A stretch of DNA of 64,000 nucleotides from JAWLGJ01 sp041685145 (lineage in GTDB: Bacteria; Pseudomonadota; Alphaproteobacteria; Rhodospirillales; Magnetospirillaceae): contig JAWLGJ010000012.1 of assembly GCA_041685145.1 (NCBI GenBank), positions 1 to 64,000 on the forward strand, given 5' to 3'. Positions 53,161 to 60,200 of this stretch are shown here, in pieces (the stretch's first letter is position 1; each line of letters begins with the position of its first letter). The notes under the pieces are model-generated. The model ran no database searches. It worked only from the letters and a program-made list of their open reading frames with translations, and was not told the origin of the DNA. The position numbers were made by a program, and so were the translations under genes.

Positions 53161-53817
53161 CTAGGTTTCCAGCCGATAGCCGACACCGCGCACGGTGCCG
53201 ATAAGGTCGCGGCCCAGCTTCTTGCGGAGGCGGCTCATATAGACCTCGACGGCGTTGCTCTCGATCTCGGAGCCGAAGGCGCACAGGGCATCTTCGATGT
53301 GGGTCTTGGACACCAGGGCGTTGGGGCGGCGCAGCAACTGGTCGAGCACCGCCCATTCGCGGCTGGTCAGGTTGACGGCGGCGCCGTTCACCCGCACCCG
53401 CCGCTGAGCCTGGTCGATCTCGACGCCCTTGGCGGCGAACAGCGGGTTGGGATTGCCGCCATAGCGGCGCGCGACGGCCTGGATGCGGGCGCCCAACTCG
53501 TCAAGGTCGAACGGCTTGACGAGGTAATCGTCGGCGCCGGCGTTCAGGCCCTCGATGCGGTCCGAAACCCGGTCGCGGGCGGTGAGGATGATGACCGGCG
53601 TTGAGGCGCCGCGCCGCCGCATTCCCCGCAACAGGTCGAGGCCACGGCCGTCGGGCAATTGCAGGTCGAGCAGGACCAGTTCATAGGACACCGTCGCCAG
53701 CGCCGCCTCGGCATCGTCGAGGCGGTCGAACCAGTCGACGGCATGGCCGGCGGCGGCGACATGCTCGCGCACCGCCTGGGCCAGGATGGGCTCGTCCTCG
53801 ATCAACAACACGCGCAT
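53161..53817 (-). CDS. OmpR-family response regulator (QseB/TctD-like)
   Basis: A 218-residue regulator. The receiver acidic pocket is VLLIEDEP, the phosphorylation site Asp is in LVLLDLQLPDGRG, and VIILTARDRVSDR, DDYLVKPFDLDEL carry Thr and Lys. The C-terminal winged helix is NAVEVYMSRLRKKLG...GTVRGVGYRLET. It is the first gene of the kinase operon and divergent from the PepSY/cytochrome b561 pair, with a long inverted repeat between, its likely binding site. Confidence 0.95.
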   Translation of the reverse strand: MRVLLIEDEPILAQAVREHVAAAGHAVDWFDRLDDAEAALATVSYELVLLDLQLPDGRGLDLLRGMRRRGASTPVIILTARDRVSDRIEGLNAGADDYLVKPFDLDELGARIQAVARRYGGNPNPLFAAKGVEIDQAQRRVRVNGAAVNLTSREWAVLDQLLRRPNALVSKTHIEDALCAFGSEIESNAVEVYMSRLRKKLGRDLIGTVRGVGYRLET

Positions 53818-53837
53818 GGCCGCAGCATAGCGCCGTC

Positions 53838-53890
53838 GGCTGACACCACGCTGACGAAATTTCGCGTCGGGCGTCAGGCTGGCGTCAGCC
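53838..53890. promoter_or_regulatory. Extended inverted repeat in divergent two-component promoter
   Basis: GGCTGACACCACGCTGACG (53838-53856) is mirrored by CGTCAGGCTGGCGTCAGCC (53872-53890); 16 of 19 positions match across a 15-base AT/GC spacer. Each arm holds two GCTGAC-like units, as expected for tandem dimers of an OmpR-type regulator. It sits between the regulator gene (53817) and the PepSY gene (53940). Confidence 0.65.
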
Positions 53891-53939
53891 GGGGCGGCCA
53901 GGATGGCGCCATCGTCAAGCGACCACAGGAGAACAGGTC

Positions 53940-54209
53940 ATGAAGGCACTTCTGATTGCCGCCACCGTCGCCGGAGGCCTTGCCGCCGGCGCCGCCCACG
54001 CCAGCGACGACTGCCGCGTGCCGATGAACGAATGGCAGCCGCGCGAGGCCCTGCAGACGACCCTGGAGGGGCAGAACTGGCAGGTGGAGCGCATCAAGAC
54101 CGACGACGGCTGCTATGAGGTTCGGGGCACCGACCCCGAGGGGCGCAAGGCCGAGGCCAAGTTCGATCCCAAGACCTTCGAGATGGTGGAATGGGAGCTG
54201 AAGCGGTGA
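53940..54209 (+). CDS. PepSY-domain periplasmic protein
   Basis: An 89-residue precursor with signal peptide MKALLIAATVAGGLAAGAAHA. The mature PepSY-like core is REALQTTLEGQNWQVERIKTDDGCYEVRGTDPEG...KAEAKFDPKTFEMV, with a Cys pair (DDCRVP and GCYEV). Such proteins are commonly encoded beside QseBC-type systems and cytochrome b561. The ATG follows AGGAGAACAGGTC. It is coupled to the next gene through a GTGA overlap. Confidence 0.85.
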   Translation: MKALLIAATVAGGLAAGAAHASDDCRVPMNEWQPREALQTTLEGQNWQVERIKTDDGCYEVRGTDPEGRKAEAKFDPKTFEMVEWELKR

Positions 54210-54808
54210 GTGGCGAAGTCGGTCGGGCCGAAAGGCCCGACCTTCTCACCCGCCTGATGCATGTTGGTCTGGCGGTGGGCATGGCGGTGCAGATGTTCAC
54301 CACCCTGGGGATGGAGCATCCCAAGCCGGGGCGGGCGGCGAACGAACTGTTTCTCGTGCACGAAAATCTTGGCGTGGTGCTGTTGGGGCTGCTTGTCGCC
54401 TACTGGCTGTGGGCGGTGGCGCGGACGGCGGTCGGTGGCCAGCCAATGATGCTGTTTCCCTGGCTGTCGCGCCGGCGTCTGGGGGCTTTGGCGGCGGACG
54501 CCGCGGAAACCTTCGGCCTGCTGCTGCGCGGGCGCCTGCCGGAGCACGACGGCCCCAGGCCCCTGCCGGCGGCGGTGCAAGGGCTGGGGCTGCTGATCGG
54601 CCTTGGTCTGGCCGGTAGCGGCACGGTGATGTTCCTGTTCGCCGAACCGGGTGTGCGCATGACCGGATGGCTGCATTCGGTCGAGGAGGTGCACGAGGCG
54701 ATGGGGCCGCTGATGTGGGCCTATCTGGCCGTGCACCCGCTGCTGGGGGTGTTGCATCAACTTCTGGGGCACGCCAGCCTGCAGCGGATGTTCTCGTTCG
54801 GTCGGTAA
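54206..54808 (+). CDS. Cytochrome b561-family membrane protein
   Basis: A 200-residue four-helix membrane cytochrome b. Candidate heme ligands are His in LLTRLMHVGLAVGM, LFLVHENLGVVLLG, TGWLHSVEEVHEAMG and YLAVHPLLGVLHQLLGH. The GTG start at 54206 overlaps the PepSY stop. It probably exchanges electrons between quinone and periplasm under control of the divergent two-component system. The 246 bases after it contain only a loose GC hairpin near 54812-54852. Confidence 0.87.
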   Translation: MSGEVGRAERPDLLTRLMHVGLAVGMAVQMFTTLGMEHPKPGRAANELFLVHENLGVVLLGLLVAYWLWAVARTAVGGQPMMLFPWLSRRRLGALAADAAETFGLLLRGRLPEHDGPRPLPAAVQGLGLLIGLGLAGSGTVMFLFAEPGVRMTGWLHSVEEVHEAMGPLMWAYLAVHPLLGVLHQLLGHASLQRMFSFGR

Positions 54809-55054
54809 CGCCGGCGCGGATGTGGGGGCACCCCCCTCGTCCGCGTCGCGCCGCCGCCGTGGGTGGTGCCACGGGCGGCGCCGGCCTTCCGATCGGCCGG
54901 TGGGGAAAGGCCATGCCGCCGCCCCGGGGGCGCCGATTCGGCCGCCCCCTGTCCCGGACGCACGGCCGGGCGTGGCTCGACATCCGACCGGATGCAAACG
55001 CCGCCGCCGTTTGCCAGATGTCTCTTATCCAAAAATGTGACACGGGAGGAGACA

Positions 55055-55237
55055 ATGCTCCGCAGCGTTACGATTGCCCTGGCCTCGTTGTTCCTGGCCG
55101 CCAATGCCTATGCCGGCGAGGCCGAGGAGGCCAAGGCCGAAGAGACGGTTGCCGCGGCCGAAGAGTCCGCGGAGATGGCCGAGGAAGAGGCGGTCATCGA
55201 GGAGGACGAGGAGTCCGCGGAAGAGGCGAGCGAGTAG
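55055..55237 (+). CDS. Small secreted acidic protein
   Basis: A 60-residue precursor. A signal peptide (MLRSVTIALASLFLAANAYA) leads to a mature peptide of ~40 residues made almost only of Ala, Glu, Asp and Val, with a net charge near -18. No Cys. GGGAGGA precedes the ATG. An acidic periplasmic peptide might buffer cations or act as a chaperone; this is speculation. Convergent with the RHH gene. Confidence 0.65.
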   Translation: MLRSVTIALASLFLAANAYAGEAEEAKAEETVAAAEESAEMAEEEAVIEEDEESAEEASE

Positions 55238-55268
55238 CCACGCCTCATCGGACGGAAACGCCGACGGT

Positions 55269-55496
55269 TCAGGCCTTCGGCGTTTCCGCGCGTCTGGCCC
55301 AACGCAGCACATGGATGCGGATGGCGCTGGAGAGGTTGCCGTTGCGCTGGCGGTCGATCTCGGCGATGACGCGGTTGACCGAAACCCCTTGCATCGCGGC
55401 GATCTCGGCCAGCGCCGCCCAGAATTCGTCCTCCAGCGACACGCTGGTGGCGTGGCCGGCGATGGTCACCGACCGCTTGCGGATGTCCCCGGCCAT
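55269..55496 (-). CDS. Ribbon-helix-helix domain protein
   Basis: A 75-residue protein of the RHH_4/COG4321 type. It contains KRSVTIAGHATSVSLEDEFWAALAEIAAMQGVSVNRVIAEIDRQR and NLSSAIRIHVLRWARR, a widespread alphaproteobacterial family whose role is unclear. ATG 55496 has GAGGGGG seven bases upstream, better than ATG 55511. It may be a small DNA-binding protein. Confidence 0.83.
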   Translation of the reverse strand: MAGDIRKRSVTIAGHATSVSLEDEFWAALAEIAAMQGVSVNRVIAEIDRQRNGNLSSAIRIHVLRWARRAETPKA

Positions 55497-55559
55497 CGAA
55501 AGCCCCCTCATTGCCGCCCGCGCGACAGGATAACCGGGACGCAACGGCCCGCCAAACCG

Positions 55560-56066
55560 TCAAAGGCGCTGGTTCGGCTCCACACCGTCGCTGCCGGCGA
55601 TGAAGTCGGGCCCGGCGGAACCTTTGGTGCCTTCGGAACCTTCGTCGCGGAACATGCGGGCCACCGCCTTGGGCAGGTGGTCCACGACCTTGCGCACCTC
55701 CTCGGCCCCCAAATGCGCGGCAAGGACCGCAAGCGTGACGCGGGCGGCGGCTTCGGGATCGAGTTGCGGGTCGCCGGCCTCGCGCTGGATGGCGTCGAGG
55801 AAGGCATCCTTGCTGGACAGGTCGCGCCGCGGGGTGGCGGCGGGATGCCAGCCTTCGTAGTAGAACCCGCGCACCAGCATGGGCAATTGCGCCCCCAGAT
55901 GCGCCGCCTGGTCGACGGTCAGGCGGTCGCGCAGGACATGCAGTGTCGCGCGCAGGGCCCGATAGGCGCGCTGGTCGTGCCAGCCGGTGTCGCGCTCCAT
56001 ATCGTGCAGCCACTGCTGCGATTTCTGAAAGGTGGTGTGGAAGACGCTGGGCACACGCTCGGTCAT
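55560..56066 (-). CDS. DUF2267 family protein
   Basis: A 168-residue cytosolic protein of the DUF2267 family. It starts with FHTTFQKSQQWLHDMERDTG, contains AYRALRATLHVLRDRLTVDQAAHLGAQLPMLVRGFYYEGW and EEVRKVVDHLPKAVARMF, with an extended C-terminal tail. The function is unknown; it is often found among stress-induced genes. The ATG at 56066 has AGGAGGATCC upstream. It is divergent from the MarR gene. Confidence 0.85.
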   Translation of the reverse strand: MTERVPSVFHTTFQKSQQWLHDMERDTGWHDQRAYRALRATLHVLRDRLTVDQAAHLGAQLPMLVRGFYYEGWHPAATPRRDLSSKDAFLDAIQREAGDPQLDPEAAARVTLAVLAAHLGAEEVRKVVDHLPKAVARMFRDEGSEGTKGSAGPDFIAGSDGVEPNQRL

Positions 56067-56141
56067 GGGGATCCTCCTTCGGTCGAAGGGCGTGTTCCCC
56101 TTCATGTGAGGGGCCGGCAACGCCGCGTGAAGAGGCGATAA

Positions 56142-56176
56142 TTGACAACATGCTGTCAATACGACAGTATGCTGTC
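56142..56176 (+). promoter_or_regulatory. marR promoter with twin palindromic operators
   Basis: A -35 TTGACA (56142) and CAGTAT (56165-56170) lie within two palindromes, GACAACATGCTGTC (56144-56157) and GACAGTATGCTGTC (56163-56176), 19 bases apart. The second ends at the base before the proposed ATG, so the transcript would be leaderless. The arrangement fits MarR autorepression. Confidence 0.65.
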
Positions 56177-56632
56177 ATGATGCTCGAAACCGATGCCGCC
56201 GCCGAGGCCGACGCGTTCACCAAGCTTATCCTTAGCCTGTTCCGCCTGAATGGCGTGCTGCTGGCGGAAGGTGATCGACTGAGTGCGCCCGAGGGTCTGT
56301 CCAGCGCTCGCTGGCAGGTAATGGGCGCAATCGATGCCGGCCCGGACACGGTGTCCGGCATTGCGCGCCGCATGGGGCGCACCCGGCAAAGCGTGCAACG
56401 CACGGTCAACGACCTGCTGGCTGTCGGCGCGGTGACGCTGCGCCCAAATCCCCATCACCGGCGCGCGCGGCTTGTCGACCTGACGCAAGACGGACGCCGG
56501 GCGCTCGATCACGTAAGCGCGCGCCAGCGGGTGTGGGCCGCCATGACGGCGGCGGGGATGGGCGTCGAGCGCTTGAATGATGCGGTCGCGGTCCTCGACG
56601 AGGTGCGCCACCGATTGGAGGGGGTGGAATGA
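56177..56632 (+). CDS. MarR-family transcriptional regulator
   Basis: About 151 residues. The winged helix reads SSARWQVMGAIDAGPDTVSGIARRMGRTRQSVQRTVNDLLAVGAVTLRPNPHHRRARLVDLT, typical MarR, with N- and C-terminal dimer helices. ATG 56177 was preferred because upstream ATG 56150 lies inside the operator palindromes. Its stop overlaps the DUF2269 gene (ATGA), so it probably controls that membrane protein. The ligand is unknown. Confidence 0.87.
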   Translation: MMLETDAAAEADAFTKLILSLFRLNGVLLAEGDRLSAPEGLSSARWQVMGAIDAGPDTVSGIARRMGRTRQSVQRTVNDLLAVGAVTLRPNPHHRRARLVDLTQDGRRALDHVSARQRVWAAMTAAGMGVERLNDAVAVLDEVRHRLEGVE

Positions 56633-57237
56633 CTTACGACCTGTTGCGACTCGCCCATATTCTCGGGCTGGTGCTGATCGGCGCCGGCCTCGTGGGTGTT
56701 TTCGTCCTCGATTTGCGCGCACGCCGACTTGCCGATCTGCCGTTGTTCGCCGAAGCGGTCCGTGGCATCGCGGTCTTTTATGACGGGCTGGTGGTGCCGG
56801 GCGCGGTGGTTTTGGCGGGGTCGGGGATCTGGCTTACCGCAGCCTATCACGGCGGCTGGGCGTTTCTCGGCCAGCCGTGGCTGGCGGGAATGATCGTCTT
56901 GTTCTTGTTCGAGTTTGTCGAGGGCAACACGGTCACGCGGCTCTACTTCATGCGGCTGCTGCGGTTGAGCCGCGAGGCGGCGACCAGCGGTGCGGCGCGT
57001 GCGGAACTGGTGCGCGTGCGCACGGCGCGGGTGCCGACCTTCACCCATTTCCTCGATTTGCCGATCTTGTTCGTCATTGTCGCGCTCGGCGTGGTCCAGC
57101 CGGGCGACTGGCGAATGTTCGCGGCCGCAACCGCCACCGCCGTGCTGGCGGCGACGATCCTGACGGTGGCGCTCCCGCGCCTGTATCCGCCGCTGTCAAT
57201 CCAGACGACTTCGCCGAGGGCGGGGCCGGGAAAATAG
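56629..57237 (+). CDS. DUF2269-like integral membrane protein
   Basis: A 202-residue protein with five to six hydrophobic segments. The start LLRLAHILGLVLIGAGLVGVFVLDLRARR, then VFYDGLVVPGAVVLAGSGIWL, LAGMIVLFLFEFVEGNTVTRLYF and the C-terminal helix match the DUF2269 layout. Translationally coupled to marR. Role unknown; perhaps efflux or a stress response to the MarR ligand. Confidence 0.82.
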   Translation: MTYDLLRLAHILGLVLIGAGLVGVFVLDLRARRLADLPLFAEAVRGIAVFYDGLVVPGAVVLAGSGIWLTAAYHGGWAFLGQPWLAGMIVLFLFEFVEGNTVTRLYFMRLLRLSREAATSGAARAELVRVRTARVPTFTHFLDLPILFVIVALGVVQPGDWRMFAAATATAVLAATILTVALPRLYPPLSIQTTSPRAGPGK

Positions 57238-57248
57238 GCGTCCCCCGC

Positions 57249-60200
57249 CTATTGCGGCGCCCGGTCGGCGGCGAAGGTGCCGACGCCCTGATAGGTGGCG
57301 GCGTCGTTCTGGATGACGACGCGACCGCCCATGCCGCCGGGGGCGGTGGTGCCGTCGGTGGCGCCGAAGAACGAGCCGTCATAGGCGCCGCTGAAGCCGC
57401 CGCCCGCGAAATTGCCCGAAAAGTTGGCGCCGCTGGTTGCCGCGGCGCTGCCGGTCATGGTCGCGGAGCCGATATTGGCTTCGTCGAAATGCTCGACGGT
57501 CACGTTGCCGGCGCCTTGGGCGAAGTCCCAGCTATGGGTGAACTTGCCGGCGGCGATATAGGCCGCGCCCTCGTTGCGCACGTCGGCGATGACGTGGCCC
57601 TGGTAGCTGGCGGTGACGCCGTTCTGTTCCAGCATATCGAAGCTGGCGGTGTCGGGGGTCTCGCCGGCGACCCAGGTCGCGAGGTGGAATTCGACCTCCT
57701 CCTCGGTGCCGGTGCCCGCCGAGGCGTAGCCGGCGACGCCGCCCCACCAGCCCCAGGTCATGTATTCGCACTTGCAGAGCTTGAACTTGGGGCTGCCGTC
57801 CGGGTTCTCGGGGATGAAGCCGCCGCTGCCGTCCACCGGGGCGACGCCGCTGCTGAACATGGCGCCCACAACCTCCTGCGTCGCGTCCTGCGGCATGGTA
57901 CCGGCAAGGGTGAAGGAGCCGGTTTCGTGCTCGCTGCGGGCGGCGAACAACGGCACCTCGCCGTCGAGGTCGCCGACATAGGCGGAGGAGCCGTTTTCGC
58001 CCAGTCCACTTAGGCTGCCGAAGACGATGGTGGCGGCGTAGGAGGAATCCATGTCGGCGCCGCTGAACGAAGCCTGCACGCGCCCCGTGGCCTGGTTCAG
58101 CGCCACGGCAACGTTGTCGGGCGTGGCGCCGGTGGTGAAGGCGCTGGCCGCGTATTGCTCGCTGTAGCCGTCGAAATAGCTGCGGGTGCCAAAGGCGGCG
58201 GCGTAACCCTTGAGGGTGGTTTCCTCCGTGCCGCCGGTGACGGCGGGGTCGGCGATCCGGCTGGCGTAATCGAAGACGTAGCCGGGCACGTCCGCATACT
58301 CGCCCGCGTCGGCGTCCCACGCCTCGCGTCCGCTCCAGGGCGCGGCCGTCTCGCGGACGATGGCCTCGCCCGTGGCGTCGGGACCGACATAGTCCGAGGC
58401 AAAAACCAGATGCTCGGCGCCGTCGCCAAAGACCGCCGCATCGCCGTCAAGCGGCGCCGAGGACACATAGCCTTCGGTGGAAACGATGCGATCCGCCGTT
58501 GCGGATTCGCGGCTGGTCCCGACCACGGTGCCCGTGAACACGGGCTTGCCGATGCCGTCCTCGACGACGATGTTGCCCATCTCGACGATGCCAAAGGATT
58601 CCTGCTGCGGCCCGCTGCCAAGGATGCCGATGTTGGCCTGCAGATGCACGGCACGGCTGTCGTCGCTGGGCATGTCGGCGAGGGCGGTGGCGCCGTCGTG
58701 GCGCACATACAGCGGCGAGATCGAAACGCCCGACTGCGGGGGGAACGCCTCGCCCGGGGTGTGGAAGCCGAGGAAGGGCAGGCCCTGCGGCGCCGCCATC
58801 GCATAGGCGGAATAGCCGCTGGTCGGGAAGCTGCCCGCCGCGGTGGTGACGCCGCCGTAGAGGGCGAAGGCGGGAATGTCGACGACCTCGGTCTCGTAAT
58901 CCCAATGGCGCACGCCGGGGGAGCTGAACAACCAGAAGGAGCCGTCCTCCGCCACCCGCGCCGACACGCCCAGCTCGCTCCTGGCGGCGTCGGTGTAACC
59001 GGCGTCGAGCTCGTCATAGGTGGTTGCCAGGCTGCCGAAGCGGTAATCGCCCGCCAGCACCGGCATCGCCACCGTCTCGCCGCTGGTTGCGGTCTGGAAC
59101 GCCGTGAACAGTCCGGCTTCGGCGATGCTTGCCGCCTGGTTGTTGGCGGCAACGGCGTTGGCGCGCAGGGTGTCGGGGTTCCACGAATCCGCATCCACGG
59201 GCATCTCGCGCAGGAACCATCCGTTTCCCGCCAGGGTGGGGGCGGCGGTCAAGGCCTCCATCGCGTCGGACGACTTGTCGGCGACGAAGGTGCCGACGGC
59301 GGAATAGGTGCCGCCGTCCTGCGCCAGCCGGAAGGTGCCGCCCATGCCCGAATGCGCCGCCGCGCCGGCGAAGAAGGCGCCCTCATAGGTGCCGGCGATC
59401 ATCCGGCCATCGGCGGCGACGCCGGCCAGTTGGCCGCCGAAGGAGGCACCGCTGCCGTCGGCAGCGCCAAGCAGGGTCGTCGGGCCCAGCGTCGCTTCGT
59501 CGAAATGCTCAAGCTGCAGATTGCCCCTGGCGAGGGCGAAATCCCAGGTGTGGGTGACCTGGCCGGCGGCGATGTAGGGCACCTGGATGTCGTATTCGTA
59601 CTCCCAGGCATCGGTGACGGTGGTGGCGTGTGTGGCAGTGGCGATGGCGTGGCCGGAATAGGTGGCGGTGACGTTGTTCTCGGCCAGGGCGTTGATGTCG
59701 ACCGCTGCGGCCATGTCGCCGGCCACCCAGGTTCCGAGGTGCAGGGACATGTGCTCCAGCGCGTCGATGTAGTCGTCGCCGTCGATGTCGGCCGACCAGG
59801 CGGCGCCGCCGCTCCACCAGCCCCAGTCGACGGTGTCGCTGTAGGTCAGGTTGAAGACCGGGACCCCGCCTGCCAGCGGCAGAAGCCCGCCGGACTCGTC
59901 CACCGGCGCCAGCTTGGCGTTGACGAGGATGGCGTAGTTGTCCTCCTCCAACGTGACGTAGGACTGAGGTTGCGGGACCACGCCGCTGAAGCTGCCGGTG
60001 CCCGTTTCGCTGTGGGCGGCGTAGAGATCGCGGCTGATGACTGCCGAGGAGCCGGTCTCACCCAGCCCGTCCAGGCTGCCGAAGTCGAAGGTGGCGCTGA
60101 AGCGTCCATCGCCTGCCTCGCTGCCGCTGAGGCTGGCGTGCAGGCGGTTCGACGGGTCGAGCGTCAGCGAAAAGTCGCTTGAGGTGAAGGCGGCAGGGCC

